A DNA stretch of 42,984 bases from the NCBI GenBank assembly GCA_028873845.1, contig JAPPNO010000041.1:1-42984 (forward strand). Direction: 5' to 3'. This DNA comes from Gemmatimonadota bacterium (GTDB lineage: Bacteria > Gemmatimonadota > Gemmatimonadetes > Longimicrobiales > Gaopeijiaceae). Of this stretch, positions 1-8,802 are shown in pieces. Under the pieces are notes generated by a model, which saw only the letters and a list, made by a program, of their open reading frames with translations, ran no database searches and was not told the origin of the DNA. The translations under genes and the position numbers were made by a program. The number at the start of each line of letters is the position of its first letter. The first letter of the stretch is position 1.

Positions 1-1
1 C

Positions 2-265
2 GATGCGGTCGGCCCAAGGGTCACCAAGAAGGACTGCGGGCTCGTCGTCGACGCGTTCCTCGACGCCGTGAAGGACGCGCTTGAGCGGGGCGAGGGCATC
101 GAGATCCGGGGATTCGGGACCTTCAAGGTCAGACGCCGCAAGCGCCGCACCGCCCGCAACCCCAGGACGGGCGAACCGGTCGAGGTTCCAACGCGCGCCG
201 CGCCGGTCTTCCAGCCCTCGTCACTCCTCCGCGAGCGCGTGACTCGGGGAAACGCCTCCGAATGA
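2..265 (+). CDS. HU/IHF-family DNA-binding protein, 5' end outside window
   Basis: The open frame runs in from the window edge and stops at 263-265, so only the C-terminal ~87 residues are present. The central G-F-G-T-F turn followed by R-N-P-R-T-G-E and then P-x-F-x-P is the diagnostic beta-arm region of HU/IHF proteins, which bend DNA as dimers. The preceding helix (V-V-D-A-F-L-D-A-V-K-D-A-L) also fits. The family is about 90-100 residues, so only a few N-terminal residues are missing. Whether it is HU or an IHF-like subunit cannot be decided from this part. Confidence 0.9.
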   Translation, partial: DAVGPRVTKKDCGLVVDAFLDAVKDALERGEGIEIRGFGTFKVRRRKRRTARNPRTGEPVEVPTRAAPVFQPSSLLRERVTRGNASE

Positions 266-329
266 AGGGCCGACGAAGCCTGCTGGGTGCGCACGGGTGC
301 GATGCCCCACAGACCAGAGAGCCGGGCCA

Positions 330-1106
330 TCAGGCCGCTAGCACCTCCTCTAGGGAGCGGCGAATGCGGTCACGGTTGGCACCCAAGCTAGAGTATTGCC
401 GGTCACAGACGTCCGTCAGGCGGGCGAGCACGTTGCGGCCGATGGCCTGCTGGTTCTCGAACACCGCTAGCGACCGGAATAGGAGTCCCCATTTTTCGTA
501 CTGAAGCAGGGAGATCGTGGCGTCCCGGGTCTTCCCGTCACCCACGAGCCCGAAGACGATCAGCGGTCGTGTCGGATGTTCGATTCGACAGTCTGCCCTG
601 TAGATGCCCTTGGGATCATGCTCCTCGTGTCGCCAGTCGAAAACCATTCGGTCGTCCGGAATCGCATCGACCAGAAACGCCCGGAAGTCTTCCTGAAACG
701 TCGACCTGACTCGCTCGCGTGAGAGGTATGAGACATCGTTGATCTTCAGGACCGCTTGAATGAAGGAGAACAGAGCATCTCCAAAGCGCTCACCGGGCAC
801 CGGAAGTACCAGTTCACCGTCCCGGTCCTCCACACCGAAGGCCGTCAGGGCATTCGCAATGATCTTCTGGCGGGTTCCACGATGGAGATCCCGCTCGTCA
901 AGGTCGTAGGTTAGGCGCATGAACGTGGTGCCTTGGTCCGTCAGGTGCCAGCACCCTTCGCGTTGCTCCAGAGCGATTTCCAAACAGTCGCCATCGTCGT
1001 ACTCGAACGGATTGGCGATTAGGTAGCGGCCCAACCCTTCGGGCACCAAGTCGATCTCGCGACACACCCGGTCCCGGAACGACGCCACGATCCGATCAGC
1101 CGTCAC
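330..1106 (-). CDS. DUF1828/DUF1829 domain protein
   Basis: 258 residues. The N-terminal half (about 15-110) has the D-G-D-x-L-E-I-x-L and W-H-L-T-D-x-G-x-T pattern of DUF1828. The C-terminal half (about 150-250, with V-F-D-W and a Y-E-K-W-G segment) fits DUF1829; the two domains are commonly fused. Biochemical function is unknown; members are scattered in accessory regions, often next to a second small gene. The ATG overlaps the stop of the upstream gene by four bases (ATGA at 1103-1106), so the two are translationally coupled. Domain names are recalled from family knowledge, not searched. Confidence 0.7.
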   Translation of the reverse strand: MTADRIVASFRDRVCREIDLVPEGLGRYLIANPFEYDDGDCLEIALEQREGCWHLTDQGTTFMRLTYDLDERDLHRGTRQKIIANALTAFGVEDRDGELVLPVPGERFGDALFSFIQAVLKINDVSYLSRERVRSTFQEDFRAFLVDAIPDDRMVFDWRHEEHDPKGIYRADCRIEHPTRPLIVFGLVGDGKTRDATISLLQYEKWGLLFRSLAVFENQQAIGRNVLARLTDVCDRQYSSLGANRDRIRRSLEEVLAA

Positions 1107-1591
1107 GGGGTTTCCTCCAGTTCCAGCCCCAATTGGCCCGAATCCTCGTCCGGCCCAAAAGTCAATCCCGCGTCCTGCTGCAAGCAGCCTACCGCTCCCT
1201 CGTAATTCGAGAACCGATCCGTCGGCTCGGCATACGCGTCCTCGCGACGCCCCGTGAGCTGGTAGCGTTCGGTAGCAGTATGGATGTGGAAGTCCCTAAA
1301 CCGGTCTCCCTCGATGCGGTTACGATGCCAATGGCGACCGTTGTACCGACGAAGCCGGAACCATCGATTCGACTCTGGCACCCTGACCATGAGGATCGCG
1401 GAAAAGGCCATTGGATTGGCCGAACTCCTGCGCAATACCACCCTGAATTCGGTCCCGTCCGCCCCCTGGTAGTCCGCACGCGCTTCGACATGCCCTCGCT
1501 TCTGGCGTAGGCTTGGAAAGCCGTGGTGGGTTCCGGTACGGGCCTTGGGCATCTCGATCAAGGCTCCGATCTCGCTGTCGTCAAAGGTCAC
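1103..1591 (-). CDS. Hypothetical protein, partner of the DUF1828/DUF1829 gene
   Basis: About 162 residues, no recognised family. It has no signal peptide or membrane segment and is rich in Arg, His and aromatic residues in its middle, with acidic ends (starts F-D-D-S-E, ends with several Glu). The GTG at 1591 is preferred over TTG at 1594 because an AAGGA Shine-Dalgarno lies 5 bases upstream of it. It is the first gene of a two-gene unit with the DUF1828/DUF1829 gene (4-base overlap). Such tight pairing in an accessory setting would fit a toxin-antitoxin or defence pair, but nothing in the sequence proves that. Confidence 0.6.
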   Translation of the reverse strand: MTFDDSEIGALIEMPKARTGTHHGFPSLRQKRGHVEARADYQGADGTEFRVVLRRSSANPMAFSAILMVRVPESNRWFRLRRYNGRHWHRNRIEGDRFRDFHIHTATERYQLTGRREDAYAEPTDRFSNYEGAVGCLQQDAGLTFGPDEDSGQLGLELEETP

Positions 1592-1599
1592 CAAGATCC

Positions 1600-1762
1600 T
1601 TAGTCCGTGTTGTCCGTACGCATGAGCGGCGCTCCAAGTCGCTCTTTGATCACGCTTTCCACCTCCGAAACGCTCGGTCGATTCTCAGAAACTCTCGACG
1701 AGAAGATCTCGCCGCTGAATGCCCCAAGTCAAACCTGCCGCCGTCATTTCGGACGCGGAAGC
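1600..1762 (-). pseudogene. Possible decayed small ORF upstream of the DUF1828 unit
   Basis: On the minus strand an open frame of about 45 codons ends at TAA 1602-1600, nine bases before the GTG of the next gene. Its C-terminal part reads like real protein (S-E-V-E-S-V-I-K-E-R-L-G-A-P-L-M-R-T-D). There is no usable start in that frame; an ATG about 20 codons further up lies in another frame, so a one-base shift near 1740 is needed. It could be the remnant of a third, antitoxin-sized gene, or chance. Confidence 0.25.
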
Positions 1763-2520
1763 CGCGTGTCGCGCCCTCTAGCGGGTTCCCCGATACGACC
1801 GGTGTGCCCCGCTGATCCAGCCACACGCCAGCGTAGCGTCCGCTTGCTCTTCCGGGCTACCGTTACCGGCTGCCGCTGCACACCCTGCCTCCGGGTTTGT
1901 CCGTGGACGGATCGGGACCGGGTTGCGGAACGCCATCGAAGCCTTGGGGGGCATCTGCTAGGAGCGGCGGGCTCAGGTGTTGGCGCGCGGGACGAGGTCG
2001 CTGCAGGAGGAATTGACACGCAGGATCCCTGCTGTCGTGAACGAACACAGGCTACATCCATGAAGTCCGCCGGAGCCACTCGACCGTATCAAGCAAGGGA
2101 ACTGAGCTTCGTAGTCTGGATGGGCGTCATGGAGGCGGAGACGTGATGCGCTCTGGATTCCCGCTCGACTTGCGTGAACGGCGGGATCCCTTCCACCGAA
2201 TCAGCCTTCCCGCAAGACGCACTTGTCGGACGCTGACTCGCAAGACGATCCCCCCGAAGGTGTTCGCCCTGGTTGCGAGTCCCGCCGATTGGCTCCGGTT
2301 TTCCCGCTTCCGGGGCACGGTCCAGCAAGGTCCAGTCAGACGGCAGGAATGGCAGATCGTGCAGTCCCAGTTAGACTTACGTGATTTCCTGCCGTGATGT
2401 TGGTCGTTAGCCGTCCGCCTACGCGATGGGGGAGGTGCGCGGGTCTTCTCCGATCCGAAGTCGGGTCGGAGGGAAGCGGGCGAACTTGACGTCCGTCGCT
2501 GAGGTTCCACCTATTCCGGC
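1763..2520. other. Intergenic region without a convincing gene
   Basis: About 760 bases between the minus-strand unit and the synthase gene. Both strands contain only short open frames with no recognisable motif, start site or codon character. The last ~40 bases before 2521 provide a weak GAGG ribosome site and presumably the synthase promoter. Confidence 0.5.
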
Positions 2521-3486
2521 ATGGCCACCCTGCAACAACTCCTTCTCGGATCCAGCCGCACCTTCAGCGTGGGAATCGACCTGCTGCCGGAGCCGTTGCG
2601 GCAAGAGATCACGGTGGCCTACCTGCTTCTCCGCGTCTCCGACTACCTCGAGGACAGCGAGGTGCTTGCCGACGACGACAAGATTGCCATGCTGGAGGAC
2701 TGGCGCCGCGCTCTTGCCGACCATGGTGAACGCACGGCGCTGATCGCACGTCTCGGCGAGGCTCGTGAAGAGACGCCCGACGCCCTGGTGGCCCGCGACG
2801 CGACCACCGTGCTCGAGGGATTGGACCGGATGGAGCCCCGCGCACGTGAAATCGTGGTGCGGCGGGTGCGCGAGTCGACCGCGGGGATGGCGCGCTGGAC
2901 GCGGCGCGGGTCGGTCTTCAACAACGAAGCCGACCTCGACGACTACATGCACGAGGTGGCCGGGCGGGTGGGGCTTCTCCTCACGGAACTCTTCGCGCTC
3001 CGCCTCTCCGGAGTCGCGAGGAGCGCCGAACGGATGATGGAGCTGGGAAGGGAGTTCGGACTGGCCCTTCAGACCGTGAATGTGATCCGTGGACTACATG
3101 AGGATCCTCGCAGGGACTGGGTATACGTTCCCCGGAGCTTCGTTCCCGAGGAACTTCAATCGCCCGCGGCGATCTTCGATCCATCGAACGTCGAAGCGGG
3201 CATGAGTGTCGTCGCCAGACTCGCAGCCAAGGCGGACTCGCACCTCGCGGCGGCCCTCCGGTACGTCGCCCTCATCCCTCGCCGCCACCATCGCGTCCGC
3301 CTCTTCTGCCTGCTGCCGCTCTTCTTCGCGATTCGCACGCTCGCCGTGAGCCGGGGCAACCCGGATGTGCTACGCGCGGAAGTCAAGATGACCCGTGACG
3401 AGGTTCGCGCCATCACGCGTCACGCGCGAGTGATGGGGGTGTCCAATCGGTGGATCGGGTGGTATTGCGGGCGGCTGGCGGGGTAG
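2521..3486 (+). CDS. Squalene/phytoene synthase family protein
   Basis: 321 residues, close to family length. Trans-isoprenyl diphosphate synthases of this family condense two prenyl diphosphates head to head to make squalene or phytoene, using Mg2+ held by two Asp-rich motifs. The first is S-D-Y-L-E-D-S-E (D41, D45). The second region is Q-T-V-N-V-I-R-G-L-H-E-D-x-x-R-D-W-x-Y-V-P (187-195 onward). In the second motif the usual first Asp is Gly (G191), while E194 and D195 remain; that variant may mark a subfamily. No hopanoid or carotenoid partner genes are adjacent, so the product (squalene or phytoene) cannot be assigned. Confidence 0.85.
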   Translation: MATLQQLLLGSSRTFSVGIDLLPEPLRQEITVAYLLLRVSDYLEDSEVLADDDKIAMLEDWRRALADHGERTALIARLGEAREETPDALVARDATTVLEGLDRMEPRAREIVVRRVRESTAGMARWTRRGSVFNNEADLDDYMHEVAGRVGLLLTELFALRLSGVARSAERMMELGREFGLALQTVNVIRGLHEDPRRDWVYVPRSFVPEELQSPAAIFDPSNVEAGMSVVARLAAKADSHLAAALRYVALIPRRHHRVRLFCLLPLFFAIRTLAVSRGNPDVLRAEVKMTRDEVRAITRHARVMGVSNRWIGWYCGRLAG

Positions 3487-3532
3487 CTTGGGGAAGGCCC
3501 CCGCGAGCACCGGGGCCGGATTCGAGGACGGA

Positions 3533-4699
3533 ATGATGACGAAGAGGCTGACCCGGAAGTCCGCCGCGCGCCTACTGACCGGTGGCGCAACCCTCTGCCT
3601 TGCCTGCACGGGCGCGGAGGACGCGCCTCCCCAATCGGGCGTTGGAGAGTGGGAGCTCGTCGAGGATCTGCGGCTCGACGCGAACGCCGAGGACTTCTCC
3701 GTGGTCGGGTGGGTCTTCGTGGGACCGGAGGGTCACATCGTCGTGCCGGAGCCGCAGGACTCGCGGGTTCGCATCTACGACTCGACCGGAACACTGGTGA
3801 CGATGGTCGGGAGGAGTGGGGAGGGGCCCGGAGAATTCCGACAAGTGGGGCCCGTCTTTTGGGCTGCGGACACGTTGGTCGTGTGGGATGTGCAACTCAA
3901 CCGCGGAATGTACCTCCTGACGGACGGGACTCTGGTGCGCACGGAGACTGGGCGGTTCCTTGGCCGGGACCCCCGTGCTTCGGGAGTGGATAGCACCATC
4001 GTCTTCTTCGTCCCCCTGGCCGTGGATGCCGAGGGTGCGAAAATCGGGGAGGCCCGCCTGAGGATTTCAGGCGGCGGCAGGGGCTGGGGGGAGAACGCGT
4101 TTGTCAGGGTGTCGGGCGATGGGGAACCCTCCGTGGTCGCCACGCCGCCGAACCTGGAGGATGACCTGGTCGTCGTATCCGGCCTGGGCAACCCGGTTCC
4201 CTTCGCCTTCCGGGCGCGAGCCGGCATCGCAGCGGATGGAAGCCGATTCCTGTTCATGACGGCTGATCAATCGACCCTCGAACCGACGTTCAACCTGACG
4301 CTGGTCCGCCCGACCCACGACACGGTGTTCTCACGGTCCTACGCGTACCCCGGGGAGCCGATCCCCGATTCGGCAATGGAACGCGGCCTCGCCGACATGG
4401 TGCCGGAGAACGAGCTTGCCCGCCGCTTCCGGGCCCTGGCCCGCGATCGCGCGCCCTTGGTCTACCCGCCAACCGACGTCACGCTCGGTCTCGACGGGAC
4501 GATCTGGGTGGAACTGCGCCGGACGGAAGGTGGCACGCCCGTGCACGCGCTGAGCGAGTCGGGAGACCCGATCGGTTCCCTGCTTCTGCCGGCGCGATCG
4601 CGCATCCAGCAGGCCAGCATGACGCACGTGTGGGTGACGGAATACGACCCGCTGGATCTCGCCAGTGTGGTTCGATACCGGGTGATTCGCGGGAACTGA
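3533..4699 (+). CDS. Secreted 6-bladed beta-propeller protein (lipoprotein-like)
   Basis: 388 residues from the ATG at 3533, chosen because it follows GAGG and gives a basic N-terminus (M-M-T-K-R-L-T-R-K-S), a hydrophobic stretch and a Cys at a lipobox-like site (L-C-L-A-C). The body has repeated W/V-D-x-x-G blades and the family signature G-R-S-G-E-G-P-G-E-F. These BF2992/NHL-like propellers are exported; ligands are generally unknown. It follows the synthase by 46 bases. A short copy of the synthase 3' end lies just downstream (4727-4771). Confidence 0.8.
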   Translation: MMTKRLTRKSAARLLTGGATLCLACTGAEDAPPQSGVGEWELVEDLRLDANAEDFSVVGWVFVGPEGHIVVPEPQDSRVRIYDSTGTLVTMVGRSGEGPGEFRQVGPVFWAADTLVVWDVQLNRGMYLLTDGTLVRTETGRFLGRDPRASGVDSTIVFFVPLAVDAEGAKIGEARLRISGGGRGWGENAFVRVSGDGEPSVVATPPNLEDDLVVVSGLGNPVPFAFRARAGIAADGSRFLFMTADQSTLEPTFNLTLVRPTHDTVFSRSYAYPGEPIPDSAMERGLADMVPENELARRFRALARDRAPLVYPPTDVTLGLDGTIWVELRRTEGGTPVHALSESGDPIGSLLLPARSRIQQASMTHVWVTEYDPLDLASVVRYRVIRGN

Positions 4700-4726
4700 G
4701 AATACGGCCGGGACGGCGCGGGGTGC

Positions 4727-4771
4727 GTGTCCAACCGCCGGGTCGGCTGGTATTGCCGGTGGTCGGCGGGA
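4727..4771 (+). repeat. Imperfect copy of the synthase gene 3' end
   Basis: The translation V-S-N-R-R-V-G-W-Y-C-R-W-S-A-G matches the synthase C-terminus (V-S-N-R-W-I-G-W-Y-C-G-R-L-A-G, encoded at 3439-3483) at 11 of 15 positions. Several codons differ only at third bases. The homology does not extend upstream. The two copies flank the propeller gene in direct orientation. Confidence 0.55.
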
Positions 4772-4825
4772 TCGTCAGTGTTGTGGCCAAGGCATTTGAC
4801 GCGTTCGACTTTCCGGAGCAGGAAC

Positions 4826-6082
4826 ATGACCCGATTGAGTCGCAGAGGTTTCCTGAAGACGACGGCGGCGGCCGGGGTCGCCGCGATTCCCGCCGCCGGC
4901 GGCCTCGCCTGTGGCCAGGGGACGGCGAACGAGGGTGCGGGGGACCCGGGTGGAGGCGGTGCGGACGACCCGCTCGGCGTTCGAGGCGACTTCCCGGTCA
5001 CCGAAGATCTCGCCTATCTCAACACGGCTTCCGTGGGACCGCTGCCGGTCCCCGTCCGCGATGCCCTGCGCACGTACGCGGACCGGAAGACGCTCATGCG
5101 CAATCCGCGCGCGGCCCGCGAGGCGATCGCGAGTGCCCGTTCGCGCTTCGCCGGCCTCTTCGGCGCCGACGAGGACGAACTCGCCTTTCTCTACGCGACG
5201 AGCGGTGCCGAGAACATCATCGTGAGCGCGATCCAATGGCGGGAAGGGGACAACGTGGTGGTCGACGAACTGCACTTCACCACCACATTCGTGCTGTACC
5301 GGGAGCTGGAGCGCCGGGCCGGGGTCGAACTGCGGATCATCCCCGCGCGGGGCGGGGCCGTCACCGTGGACGACTTCGCCGCGCGCACCGATGGGCGGAC
5401 CCGGCTCATCAGCGTGGCCTGGGTGTCGAACCGAAACGGCTTCCGCTACGACCTGCCTCCGCTGGCCGAACTCGCCCACGCCCACGGCGCGTATCTGTAC
5501 GCCGACGCGATCCAGGCCTGGGGGACTTTCCCGACCGACCTCCACGCCGAGAATGTCGACTTTGCGTGCGGCAACGGCTACAAGTGGCTGCACGCCGACT
5601 TCGGCTGCGCCCCGTTCTATGTCCGCCGCGAGCACCTGGAGTGGATGACCCCGGATCGCTGGGGTCACCGGCAGGTCGCCGAGTCGCTGGCCGGGCACCG
5701 CTTCCGTCTGAAGGAGGATGCGGAGAAGCTGGAATACGCGAACCCGGCATACGGGCCGGTGACGGCGATGGACGCGGCGCTGGAGTACATGGGGCGGGTG
5801 GGACTGGACCGGATCGCGGGGCACACGCATGCGCTGGCCGCGAAGCTGCGCGAGGGCGCGGAGGCGCTGGGGATGCGAATGTTCACGCCGCCGGGCAATC
5901 CCTCGGCGATCGTCAGCTTCTACCATGGGCTGGATCATGAGGTGCTGGCGGGGGCGCTGGCCGACGAGCGGGTGGCGGTGACGTTTCAGGAGGACGGAGC
6001 GCTGCTCAGGGCGGCGGTGGGGATGTTCAACAACCAGGGGGACGTGGACCGGTTGCTGGGGGTGGTGGGGGGGCTGGTGTAG
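4826..6082 (+). CDS. Tat-exported class V aminotransferase-fold PLP enzyme
   Basis: 418 residues. The ATG at 4826 follows GGAGCAGG and opens with a twin-arginine signal (S-R-R-G-F-L-K) and an Ala-rich segment ending at a Cys, so the enzyme is probably exported folded and perhaps lipid-anchored. The body is a fold-type I PLP enzyme like IscS/isopenicillin-N-epimerase-type proteins: Y-L-N-T-A-S near the start, T-S-G-A-E-N cofactor loop, Y-A-D-A-I-Q-A-W-G with the pyridine-N Asp, and G-N-G-Y-K253-W as the Schiff-base lysine. The substrate is unknown. Ends seven bases from the convergent DUF4143 gene. Confidence 0.85.
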   Translation: MTRLSRRGFLKTTAAAGVAAIPAAGGLACGQGTANEGAGDPGGGGADDPLGVRGDFPVTEDLAYLNTASVGPLPVPVRDALRTYADRKTLMRNPRAAREAIASARSRFAGLFGADEDELAFLYATSGAENIIVSAIQWREGDNVVVDELHFTTTFVLYRELERRAGVELRIIPARGGAVTVDDFAARTDGRTRLISVAWVSNRNGFRYDLPPLAELAHAHGAYLYADAIQAWGTFPTDLHAENVDFACGNGYKWLHADFGCAPFYVRREHLEWMTPDRWGHRQVAESLAGHRFRLKEDAEKLEYANPAYGPVTAMDAALEYMGRVGLDRIAGHTHALAAKLREGAEALGMRMFTPPGNPSAIVSFYHGLDHEVLAGALADERVAVTFQEDGALLRAAVGMFNNQGDVDRLLGVVGGLV

Positions 6083-6092
6083 GGGACCCTAC
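6079..6092. terminator. Palindrome spanning both stop codons of convergent genes
   Basis: GTAGGGGACCCTAC is a perfect palindrome that contains the TAG stops of the aminotransferase (+) and the DUF4143 gene (-). It could form a small hairpin in either transcript. There is no T-run, so a terminator role is uncertain. Confidence 0.3.
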
Positions 6093-7309
6093 GGCCCAAG
6101 CGCCCCGAGCGGGATCACGCTCACGCCATCCGGACGGACATACCCGTACCCGCAATCGACGATTACGCCCAACGCGGCGGGTTCTCCACATCGGCTCGTG
6201 TCGACCCTGTCCGCAAACTTCAGGAGTGAGCGCCCCGCGCCGTCGATCCGGCTCAGTCCGAGCTTGATCTCGAAGGCCGCCCACCGCCCGGGGCCGGCAT
6301 CGACGACGGCGTCCACTTCGAGGCCGGTGTGATCGCGGTAGTGATAGACCCTTGCGCCCATTGCCTGAGCGTGGACGCGCAGATCCCGGATCACCATCGA
6401 TTCGAACAGAAGCCCGAACCAGGAGAAGTCGTGAAGGAGGTGGTCCGGACCCGTGCCGAGTGCCGCCGCCGCGATGGAAGGATCCACGAAGTGACGCTTT
6501 GGAGAGACCTGAAGACGGGAGCGTGACCTCAGGTGGGGTGCCCACGGCGGCTGGTCCTCCACAACCATGAGGCGTTCGAGGCCGGTGAGGTAGGAGCGGG
6601 CGGTGTGGTCCGTCATCGAGGCCTGCTCCGGACCGGCAACGTCGCGCGCGATCGCTGCCAGAGACGCGGAGGTCGCGACGTTTCGAGCCAGCGAACGCAT
6701 GAACCGGTGGACTCGGTCCGGGTCCCGCCGGACGCCGTCAACCCGCTGAAGGTCGGCACGGCAGATGTCGTCGACGTAGCCCCGGTTCACGCGCAAGGCC
6801 TCTTCGGCCGACGATGCGAGGTGGCCCGGCCAGCCACCGACGCAAACGAGACGAGCGAGGTCGTGCACGGACAAGTCGGCCGTCGGATGGTGCACGGGCA
6901 CTCCACTGAGCACATTCCGCAACGACACCTTGCCGGTGCTGGAGCCCAGCTCGAAGAGGGACATGGGGCGAAGGCGCAACCGGACGATTCGGCCGGCACC
7001 GGTGTGACGTGTGATGTCATCGGGTGGAACGGCCGATCCTGTGAGAATGAAATGACCCTTTCCGGGACGCGCATCGACCGCGCGCCGAACGTGGTTCCAG
7101 ATCACCGGGGCCGTTTGCCACTCGTCGATCAGCCGGGGAGTTGCCCCTTCGAGCACCAGGCCGGGACTGACCGCGATCATGTCCTGTGCTCTCCGGTCCA
7201 CATCCAGAAGGACCTCGCTTGCGGCTATCTGCCGGGCAGTCACCGTCTTGCCGCAGGCTCTCGGGCCTTCGATCAGGACTGCTCCGGCCGCCGCCAGGCA
7301 CTGTTTCAA
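6089..7309 (-). CDS. AAA ATPase with DUF4143 C-terminal domain
   Basis: 406 residues from a TTG at 7309. Walker A G-P-R-A-C-G-K-T lies near residue 15, the Walker-B-like R-L-I-D-E-W-Q around 60, and a sensor-like L-T-G-S at ~90. The C-terminal half is DUF4143 with a nuclease-like D-x(n)-E-I-K-L. These proteins are common in accessory regions and of unknown function. In-frame homology-like sequence (Y-T-Q-R-V-A-D-E-E) continues about 12 codons above the TTG, but no ATG or GTG is present before the stop near 7400. The start may be non-standard or damaged. A tandem repeat array lies just upstream. Confidence 0.75.
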   Translation of the reverse strand: MKQCLAAAGAVLIEGPRACGKTVTARQIAASEVLLDVDRRAQDMIAVSPGLVLEGATPRLIDEWQTAPVIWNHVRRAVDARPGKGHFILTGSAVPPDDITRHTGAGRIVRLRLRPMSLFELGSSTGKVSLRNVLSGVPVHHPTADLSVHDLARLVCVGGWPGHLASSAEEALRVNRGYVDDICRADLQRVDGVRRDPDRVHRFMRSLARNVATSASLAAIARDVAGPEQASMTDHTARSYLTGLERLMVVEDQPPWAPHLRSRSRLQVSPKRHFVDPSIAAAALGTGPDHLLHDFSWFGLLFESMVIRDLRVHAQAMGARVYHYRDHTGLEVDAVVDAGPGRWAAFEIKLGLSRIDGAGRSLLKFADRVDTSRCGEPAALGVIVDCGYGYVRPDGVSVIPLGALGP

Positions 7310-7403
7310 CTCCTCGTCGGCGACACGTTGGGTGTAGTGCTCGATGCTGCGAGCTCCCGGATCACGGTGGTGAGGTTGCTGTGATGAAGGAGACTAACAG
7401 CGT

Positions 7404-7495
7404 GGAGACAGATGTTCAACGCCTGTGGAGATAAATTTTCAGCGCAAATTCAGACAAACTTTCAACGTCTTCGGAGACAGATTTTCGGCGAAGGG
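7404..7495. repeat. Four-unit degenerate 23-bp tandem repeat
   Basis: Units start at 7404, 7427, 7450 and 7473. Each has the form GGAGACAAATTTTCAACG plus five variable bases (first unit GGAGACAGATGTTCAACGCC). The array lies between the 5' end of the minus-strand ATPase gene and the left end of the TnpB element, where an operator or a recombination substrate could sit. Confidence 0.65.
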
Positions 7496-7629
7496 CTAGA
7501 GGATCATACCCCTGACTTGATGGGCGATACAGTGGCGAATGGATGGATGATTCCGATAGATTGAATGGAGAACGCCGGAACCGGGACGGACACCCGATTC
7601 CGGCGCATACCACGAACGATGGAGCGTTC

Positions 7630-8802
7630 ATGGCCTCCGACACCAAGCTGGTCACCCGGACCGTCAGCCGCAAGGCGTACCTCTCCAGAGCGGGACACCG
7701 GAACCTGTCGGACCTGTTCGGCCAACTGACCTGGCTGTGGAACATCGCGCTGTACCGCAGGAAGCAGGCGTGGATCGAGCGTGAGGAATCGGTCTCCTAC
7801 TACGACCAGTGCAAGGTGCTCACGAAGGCCCGTCGGGACCCAGCGTGGAGCCGGTTCCCGGTCATGGCCCAGCGGAGCGTCCTCCAGCGGCTTGACCGCG
7901 CCTACAGGCGGTTCTTCGAGCGGGTGAAGGCCGGTGGTGAGAAACCCGGACACCCGCGCTTCAAGCCGGGCGACCGGGGCATCCGCAGTTTCGAGGTCAC
8001 CACGCCCGTCAGGACCAATGGCAGGTGGTCATGGGTGGTGGTGAAGGGCGTGGGTCGGATACGATTCCGGGGTGGGGTTCCGGAGGGCAGGGTGAAGCAG
8101 GTCCGGGTCGTCCGCACCGCGCGCCGGGCAAAGGTCCAGCTGGTTGTCGAGCGACAGATCGAAGTCATCCCCGATCGGCGCCCCATGGTGGGCCTCGACA
8201 TGGGCATCAAGGCACGGGTCGCCCTGTCGACGGGCCAGACCGTACCCGGTGTCAGAATCGACCGGCGCGAGCTCAAACGCAGGCAGAGGCGGCTGTCCAA
8301 AGCCAGGCGGGGCAGTCGCAACCGGAGGAAGCGGAAGGCCGAGCTTGCCCGCGAGTGGCAGCGGGTCCGGGACCGGGAGCACGGCGCGCTCCATGAACTC
8401 ACCGCGGCCATCGTCCGCGACCATGGTGCCAATCTGGCCGTCGAAGATCTGCGGATACCGAACATGGTGCGAAACCGCCACCTGGCCCCCGCAATCCACG
8501 AACAGCAATGGGGCGCCGCCGTCCGAATGCTGAGCTACAAGGCTGAAAGCGCCGGTGGCTCGGTGACGACCGTCGCCCCCCACCATACGTCGCGTGAATG
8601 CAGCAGGTGCGGTGGGAGGCAGGACTTGTCGCTTGCCGTCCGGGTCTACCGCTGCTCCGACTGCGGACTGCACATCGACCGGGATGTGAACGCGGCAAGG
8701 AACGTGCTCCAGAAGGCCATGAGCCCGAATCCGGGCGGGAATTCCCCGGAACGCGCGGAGCGCCACCCGAGAGCGGGTGCAATACTGCCCGCAAGTGCGT
8801 AG
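7630..8802 (+). CDS. tnpB: TnpB-family RNA-guided nuclease (OrfB, IS200/IS605-like)
   Basis: 390 residues from the ATG at 7630 (GGAG upstream). An in-frame ATG at 7543 exists, but the family N-terminus starts at K-L-V-T-R-T-V. All three RuvC acidic sites are present: G-L-D190-M-G-I, A-V-E272-D-L and D350-R-D352-V-N-A-A-R-N. A four-Cys zinc ribbon sits between the last two (C324, C327, C342, C345). The order and spacing resemble characterised TnpB nucleases, which cut DNA using an omega RNA made from the element's right end. The nuclease looks intact. A structured 3' end and no tnpA neighbour support a TnpB-only element. Confidence 0.9.
   Translation: MASDTKLVTRTVSRKAYLSRAGHRNLSDLFGQLTWLWNIALYRRKQAWIEREESVSYYDQCKVLTKARRDPAWSRFPVMAQRSVLQRLDRAYRRFFERVKAGGEKPGHPRFKPGDRGIRSFEVTTPVRTNGRWSWVVVKGVGRIRFRGGVPEGRVKQVRVVRTARRAKVQLVVERQIEVIPDRRPMVGLDMGIKARVALSTGQTVPGVRIDRRELKRRQRRLSKARRGSRNRRKRKAELAREWQRVRDREHGALHELTAAIVRDHGANLAVEDLRIPNMVRNRHLAPAIHEQQWGAAVRMLSYKAESAGGSVTTVAPHHTSRECSRCGGRQDLSLAVRVYRCSDCGLHIDRDVNAARNVLQKAMSPNPGGNSPERAERHPRAGAILPASA

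Noticed and set aside
4630-5940. A 436-codon plus-strand frame and a 387-codon minus-strand frame over the aminotransferase-like gene
   Set aside because: Both are Arg/Gly-rich shadow translations; the third frame has a Tat signal and all PLP motifs.
7404-7495. CRISPR array
   Set aside because: The 23-base units are contiguous, degenerate and have no spacers.
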